From Micrasema longulum (taxonomy: Eukaryota > Arthropoda > Insecta > Trichoptera > Brachycentridae), in NCBI GenBank assembly GCA_022494885.1, contig JAGVSM010002718.1, positions 1 through 64,000 of the forward strand: a DNA stretch of 64,000 nucleotides. The letters are read 5' to 3'. The notes under the pieces were generated by a model that was not told where the DNA came from, did not search any database, and saw only the letters and a program-made list of their open reading frames with translations. The translations under genes were made by a program, and so were the position numbers. Positions 1 to 9,587 of the stretch are shown here, one piece after another; the first letter of the stretch is position 1, and every line of letters begins with the position of its first letter.

Positions 1-755
1 TTATTACTTAACAATTTTATCTTTGTTTTGTTTTCGTGAAACAATGTATAGTTCATAAATATATCTTTCAAATAAATATTTTTTTGTTACTGTTCTAAAA
101 TATAGGATGTTTAGTCTTATGTCAAGAGTTGCGTATGTGGACTGAATTCTATTAATTAAAATACTCTTATTGGTAAATGAGGTGGTTCAAACAAAATCGA
201 AACCATTTTATTTTTGCTGACCCACTTAGCTATTCAATGTTAATTACGATGAATAAAGAAATGTCATGTTGTCCTGTTATAGCCAAATGACGATTGTTGT
301 TTATATCCTACTGATACATTATTTATTAATATATATGTACTATAAACTTATTCTAATTCAAAACCAGGTCGTAGCTTATGAAAATTAATCTCTTTGTAAT
401 TTTTTTATTCACTTTTTTTTTACTTACTCATACAAAGATATATCTTTATATATATAATTCCTCCGTACGTGTGATGGCACCGTACTCCCCTTAAACGCCT
501 TAACCGATTTACGTGCGGTTTTCAGAAAAATACAGATCTTTGTGCTGTGCGTGTTCGTAGATATGAAAATCTTCAATCGAATAAGTAAAAAAAAAGTTAG
601 GAGCACAAATGTTTTATTCATCAATCTACCAGGATTGCATTCAAGGAGAATGCATTTGCAAAAAAATGGAAAGATGTTGTTTTTTTTGTGTATAAAAAAT
701 ATTGTTTTTGAATGTTTACAAACAGCATTTGTTTTTTGTAGATCTCAATCAGATT
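1..755. other. Unassigned AT-rich DNA
   Basis: No recognisable coding, RNA or transposon signal. Open frames are short and low-complexity, with poly-T/poly-A runs. The right part (from about 730) resembles the stretch before the second Helitron copy at 43.15 kb, so the Helitron may start a little earlier than given. Confidence 0.5.
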
Positions 756-759
756 CTTT

Positions 760-1123
760 CCTTAAATTCCTTATAATTTCTACCCATTTATTTCTTTTTA
801 TTGGGTTTTTGGTAACACTAAAATAATATTAAATTCAATACATTTTAAAAAATCGTATTCTTACATAAGTACACCACTTGGTCGGTGAGACGACCGGAGT
901 TTGACGTTAGCAAAAAGAATGCCATATTTGAAAAAATATATATTTTATGTTTTGGAATTCAACAATAAACAAGTACCTACTTAAATTCAATATTGTTTGA
1001 ATATCAACAATTTTTAGTTTTGCAATTTAATCACAAACAAGTACCTAGATGAAAAATATTTTTCCAAGATGATAGCAGGCAAGCCAACGTTTGGGCAGGA
1101 CAACGTCTGTCCGGTCTGCTAGT
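760..1123 (+). mobile_element. Non-autonomous Helitron-like element, copy 1
   Basis: The segment is repeated at 43150-43488. Shared landmarks are 'TTTATGTTTTGGAATTCAAC', 'AAACAAGTAC' and the 3' end 'GCAGGCAAGCCAACGTT', followed by a GACAACGTCTGTC-type inverted stretch and a terminal CTAGT at 1119-1123. A 3' end in CTAG(T) after a short hairpin, without terminal inverted repeats or a target duplication, is the signature of Helitrons. Ends of this type are common in moths and butterflies (general knowledge). No Rep/helicase coding is present. The 5' boundary is approximate. Confidence 0.6.
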
Positions 1124-1139
1124 ATGTAATATATTTCAA

Positions 1140-1660
1140 AAAATAATAACGTATCCCTTACTCTATGAGGCCATGAGCCCTGTGTTGAGTTAGGATACGA
1201 CATAATGGAAAGTGGAAACATGCATATTATCAAAGAATACCAAATATAAAAAAAAATGCATAAACATAAATTTCAATAAACTTATGTACAACAAACTTAA
1301 TACTACATAAATCTATGCAATGACTTGCAGCAGTCTTCTGCAGCGGTCTTTTCGCTTAGACAAAATCCAAACATTTACACTTCCTAATGTTCCTCTGAGA
1401 ACCTAATATTTTCATCCAGAACATTGAACACTCTCGGGGCCACAAAATATAAAATTCTCTGGGCGGAAGTCGTACTTGTTTTTGGTATTAAATAATTCAA
1501 ATTACAGGAAAACCTCATACGAACATTCTTCTGGGATCTCCTCTTGTAACCGCATGACCAGAAATGTGTCAATAGCCCTTTTAAAAAAATTGTCTTATAT
1601 TCAGCACCTTCATAAATCGAAACAATGTCTGATGTGGGAAAGTTGAAGGACATCGAAGCA
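1140..1660 (-). pseudogene. LINE family A, 3' end of reverse transcriptase ORF
   Basis: On the minus strand a 90-residue open frame (1384-1653) contains 'ILYFVAPRVFNVLDENIRFS', the short C-terminal domain that follows the reverse transcriptase in CR1/Jockey-like LINEs. The same block occurs at 2588-2811 on the other strand. Both copies are followed by a shared tail with 'CTCTATGAGGCC' and a GAGTT...GGATAC stretch (here about 1150-1240). The catalytic palm is not present, so this is a 5'-truncated dead copy, the usual fate of LINE insertions. The clade is uncertain. Confidence 0.6.
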
Positions 1661-2555
1661 TCACTTTAAGTATTTATTTTTGTACATTTCTTGTTCATGG
1701 TACTATTACGTTACGAAAAAAATTTCACGTTAAGTACTAATAATTATTTTTCAATACATGTAAAAGGTTGTTATCAATTAATTTAAAATCACCCGCCATT
1801 AAATTACATTTTCTTTTTAAAAGTTTCCTTGTTCCCTTCACAGATGGCAGCGTAAAAATATTTTCATTTCACGACCATAGATGGCGGTAGTATTGTGAAG
1901 CTCTCTTCTTTGCCGCCTTTTCTAACTTTCCTGAAAATACATATTTAAAGTGTATTGTAACATAAATCGTTATGATCGTAAAACAACGACGCATGTCGAT
2001 TTTTTTCAACTTTCCATGAGATCAGTTTAAAAAGCGATAAGCACCAAAGTACATCATTTGATGCTTGGGTTAGTTAAGTTTATATTTTTTCAATCTTGGA
2101 TATAAAGCCTTTACATTAACTTTTCAAAATTCAAAGGATAAACGAAAGTCAATGTCGAATTTTTCGCACATCCGTCGTCGTTCTAAGATCGCGGCGAAAT
2201 GTACGCATCGGCGCTTGCTTAAAATAATGTATGGTAATGTTTTTAAATAGGTCACGGCTTTATTACGCCTTGGAATACAATATTTTTCTTTTGTTTATTA
2301 TCGCGTCGCCTCACTCTGGAGAAGTAAATGTTTTCCAAGCTTTTCGCCCGAAGTGTTGGCTCATTTCTAAGAGGGCGTTATTTGTGTACATCTGTGTTCT
2401 ATTTCGCAAATTCACATAAATATAATTATAAAATAATAATCAAATTATTAACTACGTATTGTATGTCTTCAAGCGGGATCAATTTCTCATAAAAATATTT
2501 TTTTATTTCTGATTGTTGAAAGTTCCCGAATAAATAACACCCTACAACAAAACAC
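1661..2555. other. Unassigned DNA
   Basis: No motif recognised. Two 'AGATGGC(A/G)G' strings lie near 1842 and 1880. A frame at 2231-2419 has no family resemblance. It may be host intron or intergenic sequence. Confidence 0.4.
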
Positions 2556-2559
2556 GTAC

Positions 2560-2895
2560 GACTTTTGCTCAAAGAAATTTCTCTCTCGTGGCCCGAGAGT
2601 GTTTAATGTTTTGGATGAAAATATTAAGTTCTCCAAAACGAAAGCCATTTTCAGAAGAAGTGTACAAGTTTGGATTTCGTCTAAGGGAAGAGACCGTTGC
2701 AGGAGACTGCTGCGGGACATTGCGTCGATTTACACACTATTTAAACGCGTTGTCCAAATGTTTATTAAAATTTATGTCTATGTAATATTTTTTATTTTTA
2801 GTACTCTTTAATAATATGCATGCTTCCATTTTCCATTATGTTGTATCCCAACTCAAGAAAGTGCTCTTGGCCTCATAGAGTTAGGGATACGTTTT
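2560..2895 (+). pseudogene. LINE family A, second 3' end copy
   Basis: The frame from about 2587 reads 'RGPRVFNVLDENIKF', then 'FRRSVQVWI' and 'RRLLRDI', parallel to the minus-strand copy at 1.4 kb. The downstream tail repeats the family 3' UTR in this orientation (GCATGCTTCCATTTTCCATT..., 'GGCCTCATAGAGTTAGG'). The two copies lie about 1 kb apart in opposite orientation and differ by substitutions, so they look like independent old insertions. No catalytic domain remains. Confidence 0.6.
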
Positions 2896-2962
2896 TTTTT
2901 TTGTAATATAGATACATATATTTGAATGAATGAATACATAAAATAATAAATTTACGTTTAGA

Positions 2963-3171
2963 CAGGCGCAGTTGGTTAGACGACCGACTGTGAAACTGGC
3001 GTCGCTAGTTTGATTCCCGCCAGTTGCAAGAAAAAATCCATGAAAGATTTTTTTCTCAATTGGTCTGGGTGTTGTGGTGAATTTTTCATTACCTCCTTCC
3101 ATTTCCCCTCTTTCCCAACTGCTGACAAGCCTCTAAAATAGAAGCTTAGCGGGTTATTCCTTTTAAAAAAA
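2963..3171 (+). mobile_element. tRNA-derived SINE S1, copy 1
   Basis: A pol III head has box A-like 'GCGCAGTTGGTTAGAC' and box B-like 'GTTTGATTCCCGCC', followed by 'CTGGCG...CCAGTTGCAAGAAAAA'. A shared body follows ('TCAATTGGTCTGGGTGTTGTG', 'CATTACCTCC', 'GCTTAGCGGGTTATTCCTTT') with an A-rich tail. Copies lie at 37330-37520 (minus) and 57298-57512 (plus). A SINE is transcribed by RNA polymerase III and mobilised by a LINE. The length, about 210 bp, is typical. This is not a functional tRNA: the acceptor arms do not close. Confidence 0.8.
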
Positions 3172-3223
3172 TTCATTTAAATATCACACGAAAAAATATC
3201 TTAATATTTTTTGTTTCTTTTCC

Positions 3224-3442
3224 TTCATCATCCCTATCTGCTCCTACTGGTGCATAGGGCGCTACATTGGCACTCAAACTGCAGGGTATTTAGATACTTT
3301 TTGTTACATGGAAGGTAAAGTGGTCAGTCTTACGTCTAGGAACATTGAAATATTGCAGTGTTTAACCACGTTTAACACCAATAGTTTACTTTCACCCTGC
3401 CAGGAATTGAACCTAGGACCTCAAATGTGATAGGCGATTGCG
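3224..3442 (-). mobile_element. tRNA-Gly-like SINE S2, degenerate copy
   Basis: In the minus direction the box B region is decayed ('AGGTCCTAGGTTCAATTCCT'), followed by the S2 body seen better at 24108-24341. Landmarks here are 'GGTGCATAGGG', 'CATTGGCAC' and 'TTGTTACATGGAAGG'. The tRNA 5' half is largely lost. It directly follows the S1 copy. Confidence 0.65.
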
Positions 3443-3449
3443 AAAATAT

Positions 3450-3693
3450 TTCGTAAATGTATGAAGAAATACATAAAAATGAACTACTTCACAATTTCTT
3501 CCGAATCAACCGACGATGGAGTGTTGTGTTAGATTTCCGGTTTCCGGAAAGCCAACTCGCCAATCAGCCGAACTCTCCCTGTTAAGTCATGAGCGCAGTC
3601 ATTTCAAAATGACGAAACCATTGAAAAAAAATTTAGGTTTGTTTGAAAGTCTATAAACAAATTTTTAAAAATAAAAAAACACCGAACTTCCTC
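3450..3693 (+). mobile_element. Short DNA element C, copy 1
   Basis: About 245 bp shared with 9100-9487, 24557-24800, 31445-31805, 56467-56799 and 63040-63325 (minus). Landmarks are 'ATAAAAATGAACTACTT', 'AATCAACCGA', 'TTCCGGTTTCCGG', 'GCCAACTCGCCAATCAGC' and the end 'CACCGAACTTCCTC'. The best copy (56.5 kb) shows inverted ends GGAAGTTCAGTG/CACTGAACTTCC, so this is a non-autonomous terminal-inverted-repeat element. The left end is missing here. Confidence 0.6.
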
Positions 3694-3779
3694 ATTTAAA
3701 GATTGAGAGTAGACGTCAAGTCAAAAACGCTCATCCACTGCATTTGACCTAAACAGGGTCGATATATTTGGTTACAAGC

Positions 3780-3912
3780 CTTCAAAATCGAATGTCAAGT
3801 AAACGAAAATGAACCTTTTCGATTCGCCTTCACCTGTTCACGTTCAATCGATTGAATAAAGCTCTCTCTTTTGTTGGTGTTAACATAAGTTGTGTCCGTT
3901 TTTTTCCTAATT
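3780..3912 (+). pseudogene. Mariner-type transposase N-terminal fragment plus TIR
   Basis: 'AATGTCAAGTAAACGAAAATG' through 'GATTGAATAAAGCTC' aligns with the mini-mariner transposase start at 62048, which encodes a SETMAR-like helix-turn-helix beginning. At 3879-3910 it runs into 'GTGTTAACATAAGTTGTGTC', the mini-mariner terminal repeat, in the same orientation as that element's 5' end. That order cannot come from one intact element, so two decayed copies may abut. The reading frame is broken. Confidence 0.5.
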
Positions 3913-3984
3913 AAGAGAACAAGATGTCACAACAACAACAAAAAAATGCGTGGGAAATTTTTATTTTATTTAACGATAATAAAA

Positions 3985-4165
3985 AAACAACTCCATGAGA
4001 AAAATATTATATATATATAACATTCTAAAACGAGACAAGGACAGACGAGAGTAATAAACCAGGTACTGAAATTGTACAATAAACTTCCAGACAAAACTAA
4101 ACAAAAGACTCAGACACTTTGCAAAAGATCTCAAAAATATTATCATTAACATTAGAATATGTTTT
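3985..4165 (+). pseudogene. LINE family D, 3' tail
   Basis: Shares 'TTCTAAAACGAGACAAGGAC', 'AATAAACTTCCAGACAAAAC' and the AAAAATATTATCAT... end with 32303-32700 and 40325-40730. The conceptual translation keeps 'ILKRDKD' and 'PDKTKQKT'-like residues, the extreme C-terminus of a LINE ORF2. Only the last part is present. Confidence 0.55.
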
Positions 4166-4169
4166 TTTT

Positions 4170-4530
4170 AAAACCATTTTTTTTCTACTACTGGTTTCGA
4201 AGCTTCTTTATAAAGGTATAATTAACTTATGAATTATATACTATTTTATTTTAACTGTTTACTGAATATTACATCGAACCTATGCAAAACATTAAAATCT
4301 GTCAGTAGAAAACATAAAAAATAAGTTGTTTTTTTTAAAAAAACAAAGCTGTTTTTTTTTTTAAACTTATTTTATTATAATGAATAACCATAAAGTTAGT
4401 GCTTTAAAGATAAAGTTTATTATTAAATAAATAAAACCACTTTGTTTTTAATCACTATTTTTTTTTTCACCTACTGGTTTCAAAGCTAAACAAGCTTCTT
4501 TCTCAAGGTATATTTAACCTTTTATTTTAT
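4170..4530 (-). mobile_element. Penelope-like element terminal repeats, two tandem remnants
   Basis: Two minus-strand copies of a terminal-repeat motif are present (4188-4222 and 4470-4512). The better one reads ACC-TTGAGAA-A-GAAGC-loop-GCTTT-GAAA-CCAG-TA-GGT, a decayed hammerhead core. The flank 'AAAGTTAGTGCTTTAAA' and 'AATAAATAAAACCACTTTG' match the terminal repeats at 54.55 and 58.07 kb. No coding region lies between the copies. Confidence 0.55.
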
Positions 4531-4969
4531 TTTGCTCAAATAATCAGCTTCATTATAATATGAAATCGTTGTTTACAATGAATAAAAATCAACTGTTAAA
4601 GTAAAAAAACATAACTGTTTTCCAGAAAATTTGTATATAATTCTTAGTATGTTTGATTGAAAATAGATGTTAGATTAAATATTCATTTGACAGAAACGTC
4701 TTTTCATATAATCCCATTTATTCACATTTCTGAGAAACACGCGATGTTTTGTATCTCCGGATGAGAGAATTCAACATTTGATACTATAACGTATGTACTC
4801 TCAATTCCAATAAATTCATCTCTTGTGAAATAAATAATTTTTAATGTTGTTTTCGCGAAACACTCGAGTTAGCGATATTCAAAAATATTTTTCGAATTGT
4901 GCCAAACGTTTCTTACGAAAACAGTTCGTAATGAATGGGATTGTGGCGAATATCTTTATTAGTATCTAA

Positions 4970-5220
4970 ATTTATTGCAACAGAGAGGGAAAACGTTTTT
5001 GATAAGGAAATATGGAATTCTAGGCATTTACAGTCCTTATGATCTTACTTTGGTTAGTTTAAGTGGCTGCTGTGTAACATTCACCATTCTACTTATGTTC
5101 AAACATCCACATTTCATCAACTCTTCCATCCGTTAACTTTTGTGCAATAAAAGCTGGAACCTGTATGAAACGTCTTAATGAAATCCAGCCTGTCTACTTA
5201 CATTTGGACATGCTCAAAAC
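4970..5220. mobile_element. Short DNA element A, decayed copy
   Basis: Contains 'TCTAGGCATTTACAG', 'TTAGTTTAAGTGGC', 'GTGTAACATTCACCATTCT' and ends in 'CAGCCTGTCTAC', 'ACATTTGGACATGCTCAAA', the complement of the family end TTTGAGTNTGTCCAAAT. Start-side sequence resembling 'TTGCAACAGAGAGGGAAAAC' matches copies at 34.85 and 38.68 kb. Confidence 0.6.
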
Positions 5221-5539
5221 TCTCATAAACAATAAAAACATTTGGTTTAAAAAACTTTATAACTTATCGCAATAGGGTGTAGGCTGATTGCTGTCGAAAT
5301 GCGATCTCTCAGGCGAATGTGTGGTTAAACTATGTACGATATCTGTACAAAAGTCGAGATCCATTCAGTATGTAAGGCTAAGATAAGCATAAGCATTAGC
5401 GAAAAAATCAAGAAGAGGTCACGCGTTGGTCTGGACATGTAGAGCGAATGGACAGCGAAAGAACTGCTAAAAAGATTGACTATGCGAATGTTGATGGATG
5501 CAGAAATCGAGAAAGACCGGGACAGACATGTCATGACAA

Positions 5540-5552
5540 AATCTAACAAATA
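5540..5552. repeat. 13-bp target-site duplication, left copy
   Basis: 'AATCTAACAAATA' is exactly repeated at 5807-5819, flanking the inserted palindromic element. The related LINE at 36.43 kb has a single uninterrupted 'AATCCGACAAATACTTGAAG', i.e. an empty paralogous site. Confidence 0.9.
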
Positions 5553-5663
5553 TATTGAGTTTTTCTACTGACATTTCTTGGTGGAACTGCATTTTAATTA
5601 TAATAATAAAAATACTTATATAGTTTTAACCACTTTTATTTATAATTTTTTTATAAATGTTTT

Positions 5664-5706
5664 ACCTGTGACCGGGTTTCGTCGTAACCGACATCGTCAG
5701 ACTAGT
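5664..5706 (-). ncRNA. Candidate hammerhead ribozyme (minus strand)
   Basis: Read on the minus strand: stem I ACTAGT, core CTGACGA, one extra T, stem II GTCG-GTTA-CGAC, GAAA, CCCGG, TC, then stem I ACAGGT (five of six positions pair, one as G-U). The core CUGANGA and GAAA are canonical. The extra nucleotide between A9 and stem II is not standard. Cleavage would fall after the C of GGTC. Activity is unproven. Confidence 0.5.
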
Positions 5707-5709
5707 CTG

Positions 5710-5752
5710 ACCAGTTTGACGATGTCGGTCACGACGAAACCCGGTCACTGGT
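5710..5752 (+). ncRNA. Candidate hammerhead ribozyme (plus strand)
   Basis: Stem I ACCAGT pairs perfectly (6 bp) with ACTGGT at 5747-5752. Between them are TTGACGA (C3 changed to U), an extra T, stem II GTCG-GTCA-CGAC, GAAA and CCCGGTC. It is the inverted partner of 5664-5706. The C3U change would be expected to impair catalysis. Confidence 0.45.
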
Positions 5753-5806
5753 AAAAAAAATATAAATAAAAGTGAAATAAAACTATATACGTATTTTTAT
5801 TATTAT

Positions 5807-5819
5807 AATCTAACAAATA
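5807..5819. repeat. 13-bp target-site duplication, right copy
   Basis: Exact repeat of 5540-5552. LINE E sequence resumes at 5820. Confidence 0.9.
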
Positions 5820-5904
5820 CTTAAGGATGGACATGTGAAAGTCGGGATAAACGGCCCGCATACATGATTTGTATGAATATAGAGGAAACGAGGTATTTAG
5901 ATTA

Positions 5905-6920
5905 TTTTTTTTTATTTATTTAGGAAAAACAACAGTTAATATATAAAATATAAAAAATAGTACATACATCCAGTTAAAGTTTTTCACAATTATAATGAGA
6001 GAACATGTTACACAGTAAAGAGAAAAATAGTACATTAAATAAGACATGAAAAAAAAGAGCTCGTAAGAAGGTTAAGGGATAAGGAAATAGAGTGGAGGAG
6101 AGGGATTTTTATAATATAGTTGAACAATTCAAAATTTTGATATCATAATAAAATAAGCATAATTAAAGGAACATAAACTTATTACACACTGACAAATGTT
6201 TCATTTAACAGTGTTTCAAAAAGTTTTTTTTTTAAAGTCACAAAATTTTGTATTAAAAATATCTAAATAGGGACGCAGTAAATTAAATTTGGAGCAGCTA
6301 CGATAATAAACGAGTTTTGAACATATTTTTTTTGGGGCAATGAATTATAAAAAAAAAAACTTGTGATGACTTTACGGGACAATTGATTGAAATACGCTCC
6401 AAGAGATATGGACTATCGATAAAATTGTTTAAAATTTTGAAGAGGAAAGACTGATCAGAAATGCTTCTACGTTTAGTAACGGAAGTTAAACTATGAATGG
6501 AAGAAGAGTCTTCATACGAGTCAAAATGTGTAAGAGATTTACGATCCAGAAGTTTAAGGAATCTATTCTGTAATCTATCTAGTTGTGATATATAAATTGT
6601 ATATCGAGGATTCCAAACAACAGATGCAAACTCAAGATGGCTGCAAACGTATGCATTATATAAGATTTTGAGGGATGCGGTTGTTTTGAATGGTTAAGTG
6701 GTGCGATAATAAAGCCCAGATTTCTGTAAGCCTTATTTATAGACCGAAACCGGTCACTGGATATTCCAAATTTGTGGATTAAAGTATCACTCGTGTTTTA
6801 TTTATATAATAAATTACAATGAACTTATATCAAGAATTTTCACTTACAAACTTAAATGTTTTATTTATAGACGCCTGAATATGGGAATCAAATAAGAGTT
6901 TTTCATCCATATCACACCTT
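5905..6920 (-). pseudogene. LINE family F, reverse transcriptase C-terminal part
   Basis: Minus-strand translation gives, in order, 'DMDEKLLFDSHI' (LGVxxDxxLxFxxHI motif), 'FGISSDRFRSINKAYRNLGF', 'LKILYNAYVCSHLEFASVVW', 'LDRLQNRFLKLLDRKSLTHF' and 'ILNNFIDSPYLLERI'. This is the region after the catalytic YxDD box, leading into the C-terminal domain of CR1/Jockey-type LINEs. Frameshifts, and a short insertion near 6790-6860, interrupt it. The 3' tail (AT-rich, with TTATTTATT runs) ends near 5905. The RT active site is not included. Confidence 0.75.
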
Positions 6921-6939
6921 AATCTGTCAGCTCGTTTTT

Positions 6940-7045
6940 CGTTTTTATGTACGCCAAGACAGAGTGATATAAAGTTCTATCCTCTCTGCCTATCCCTACG
7001 AGGAAATGGCGTGATGGTTTGTTGTTGCTGTTGCAATCGGTGCAG
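6940..7045 (+). mobile_element. LINE family E 3' UTR fragment
   Basis: 'CCTCTCTGCCTATCCCTACG' and 'AAATGGCGTGATGGT' are shared with 18040-18095 and, inverted, with 48945-48985. This is the last ~100 bp of family E. Confidence 0.55.
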
Positions 7046-7540
7046 TGTATTGATTCAGTTTTTACTGAACTTAGATTTTTGAGAAATCGTTCAGGTTTCA
7101 CAAGTCCGCTTCTTTGTCTCTCGTTTAGTTCTTACTCGTCCATCAACATTTCGCTAACTTTACATTCGCTGCCCATCAAAACAATGGAACATAAAAAAAT
7201 AAAATTAGCAATTTGATCACATTAAATTTGCAGTTATGTTACGTATTCCCATGATTTGTTTATTTCCTCAACAATAATAATGTTTTATGCTGTTTTTATG
7301 ATTGAGAAAGTTCAGAATTGATCTTAAAAAATGAGACGTAGTTTACTTTTGCCGAACACATTATTAAACTCGAAACTTCGCCTATAGAGACTAATTTTTT
7401 TTTTAATTCCATTTATTTATTGAATACGTTTATTTTCATTACGAAAATATATTCAAGGTGCAATTTGAATGTGAAAAAAATTGTAAAATAATAATACCAA
7501 GTAATTAGAGTAAAATGAAGCTGTCCTCTCTGAACGTTCT
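7046..7540. other. Unassigned DNA
   Basis: No family recognised. Frames on both strands are short. No repeats were matched within the window. Confidence 0.4.
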
Positions 7541-7544
7541 TTCA

Positions 7545-7725
7545 TTAAATGCTTAACAGCTTAAGCCCCCTATTTCTAATTTAATCGTAATTCCACGGAT
7601 CAATTGGAATAATACATAAGCAAATATGCCTTTCTTCTTTTCTCCGAACTACTGTAGCCAAGCATTCGCAGTATGAAGTCTGACGGGCACAACCACGGAT
7701 AATATCCGTACTCCCTTAAGTAAAA
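7545..7725 (-). pseudogene. LINE family G, short C-terminal fragment
   Basis: Minus-strand frame reads 'LREYGYYPWLCPSDFILRML' then 'GYSSSEKRRKAYLL', clearly homologous to 'CGYYPWLYPTEFFQGMHGY', 'DSLETRRNVYL' at 15.7-16.06 kb. Stops follow, so this is a dead fragment. Confidence 0.65.
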
Positions 7726-7729
7726 ATAC

Positions 7730-8455
7730 CTAAAAAAAAATATTCTAAACCATCTCTAGCGTAGCAGAGTACTTCAACTCCAGCCCAGATCAGAGATCAA
7801 GTCTGCTTCTCACTAATGAGATATAAAAAAGCCTAAGAACACGAGTATTCGAGAACACCTTAGATGTTTAGAGAACAAATAATAACAACGGCGAACCAAG
7901 AATATTCTAATTAATCTATAAACACTATGTAAATCACGCGACATTTGAAATTCGCAACTTTGATAGGTATCTTATTTTGCGTCTTGGCAAATTCACTGTA
8001 GGTCCTTGAGGCGTTTTGAGAAATTTGAAATTACGCATTAGTAAATCGTTCATTTGACTATAAGGTAAACAAGCTCGCTTTGCGAATATATGATATATCC
8101 TCTTGCTATGCAAACAATTTTTCAGCGAAAAGTTTCACGTTTGACCTCACATTTATAGGAAACGGTCGATCAGCGTCACAAATCAAATCAACAACTCTCA
8201 ATTTTTATTTTTGTGTTTGAATACATTACAACGGAAGAAATCGTGAATGAAATCTCGCTTCATTTGGCGTAATCATACTAACGAGTGTATTGACTCAACG
8301 TTTACGTACTAGACTAGCTTATTCTTCATAACTTTATAAGGCTGTAGTCCGGTAAAACACAAAAATATGGAAATCATACAGTTTTTTTTTTTTACATTTT
8401 ATCAGTGACACAAATGGCTATGAAAATGATAATTCTAGGTGTTTCATTAAGATAA
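7730..8455. other. Unassigned DNA
   Basis: No recognisable domain, RNA or repeat. Sequence complexity is normal and base composition matches the surroundings. Confidence 0.4.
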
Positions 8456-8459
8456 CGAA

Positions 8460-8705
8460 TAACTTTACTAATACATGGATAAGAACGAATGGTCCACAGG
8501 ATCGTCAATCAGAAATGGAGCTGGGTTGGTCATATAGCCTGAACCACAGACTCCAGGTGGACTTAAAAAGTCTTGGAATGTGGACTAAAAGCAGCTAAGG
8601 CGAGGTGGTCAATGACATAAGGTGGGTGTCAGAATGTGGTGGATGCAGAGATCTATGGAGGAAGCCTATGTTCACCATTAAACTCGAGAAGGCTGTGTCT
8701 TTTTT
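8460..8705 (+). pseudogene. RTE/BovB-like LINE C-terminal fragment, copy 1
   Basis: The frame reads 'RIVNQKWSWVGHIA', then 'TTDSRWT', 'KVLECG' and 'ARWSMT', matching the C-terminal segment of RTE-type reverse transcriptases (WAGHxARxxDxRWxxKVLEWxPRxGxRxxGRPxxRWxDDI). The copy at 59.48 kb preserves it better. Several stops and at least one frameshift. Confidence 0.65.
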
Positions 8706-9095
8706 CAGTTTTGCATATTCACTATCAATTTTTTCAAACTAATTTTAGCGAAAATTTTATATTTCTTTACAATCAAACCGCGAAAATAACAAAACATGGA
8801 AACTTTTAAAGCTTTCATTGGACCTCTCACTGCAGTATTGTCAATTTGTGATCAATCAAATACACGTGGTCAGTACAATCACATTTTTTTAATTTCCCAG
8901 TATGACGGTAGAGGAATACAGTGTTAGTTCCAAATTGAGACGGCAGCCGCACGCTCCAGATCTCGCTTCGGAAAGGAAGAAGAACGTAGTAAGACAAACT
9001 AAACAAAACAAACGATCATACAAACAGACGAATAAGCGAATGATTTGAATAATATATACGCGGAAAATATGTTCACCTCTGTTCCATATATTTTT
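8706..9095. other. Unassigned DNA
   Basis: A 132-residue minus-strand frame (8889-9287) runs into element C and has no recognisable motif. It is probably a chance frame. Confidence 0.4.
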
Positions 9096-9099
9096 CTTT

Positions 9100-9487
9100 T
9101 TGGCAAATAATGTAGGAAGGAGTACGTAAGAAATTGGATACAATTTTTTTTTCTTGCGCGCGGTAAAAATTAGAGCACTTAATTGTACAGCAAAGTTTCC
9201 TAAAAATGTACGACAAAAATTTAAAAAAACCTGTTGATAAAAACGAACTACTTTAAACGACGTCACTGCCTCATATGAATCAACCAATGATGAGAGAGTT
9301 ATCGGAGATTTCCGGTTTGCTCGTTTCGAATGGACTAATGGACAGAACTGATCGAGAATAAGTGGAAGAGAACCTCCGACGTCACACGCGGATTTATTTC
9401 AGAAATACAAAACTTAGGATAGAAAAAAAAAAAATTTGGCTTTGTTTAATAGTCGATTAACCAATAAAAAAATCACTGAACTTCCTC
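9100..9487 (+). mobile_element. Short DNA element C, long copy
   Basis: Contains 'CGCGGTAAAAATTAGAGCAC', 'ACGAACTACTTTAAACGACG', 'AATCAACCAATGATG', 'CACACGCGGATTTATTTCAG', 'TTGGCTTTGTTTAATAG' and the end 'CACTGAACTTCCTC'. All are in the same order as the 31.5 and 56.5 kb copies. No coding region. Confidence 0.7.
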
Positions 9488-9587
9488 TTGGCGAACGTAC
9501 GATGGATATTTTTTTTTACTTCGTACTGAAATGCTATAGAGTATGCGCAATGCGCATAGAGTTTATTTAAGAATATGTTTTTTAATT

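Larger units (their letters stand above)
5553..5806. mobile_element. Solo palindromic Penelope-like insertion with twin hammerhead motifs
   Basis: A 254-bp insertion bounded by an exact 13-bp target duplication. Two long arms, about 5599-5700 and 5708-5805, are near-perfect reverse complements (for example ATAATAATAAAAATAC...TATATAGTTTTA against its complement at 5780-5803). Each arm carries a hammerhead-like core facing outward. A further 45 bp (5553-5598) lies outside the left arm. No coding capacity remains. It probably moved in trans with a Penelope-like endonuclease/reverse transcriptase. Confidence 0.75.
5270..5905 (+). pseudogene. LINE family E 3' end, interrupted by a 254-bp insertion
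   Basis: The conceptual frame carries 'WSGHVERMDSERTAKKI', 'YANVDGCRNRERPGQTCHDK', the post-RT C-terminal segment of an endonuclease/reverse-transcriptase LINE (pattern WxGHVxRMxxxR...GRPxxxWxD). It resumes at 5820 with 'CTTAAGGATGGACATGTG', which lies directly after the same junction in the uninterrupted copy at 36.4 kb. Frameshifts are present. Insertion 5553-5806 is annotated separately. Confidence 0.7.

Noticed and set aside
6745..6765. Hammerhead-like GAAACCGGTC at 6.75 kb
   Set aside because: It lies in the LINE F reading frame (SSDRFRSINKAYRNLGF), has no CUGA box and no stem II.
8889..9287. 132-codon minus-strand frame
   Set aside because: Half of it is element C read backwards and the rest shows no domain.
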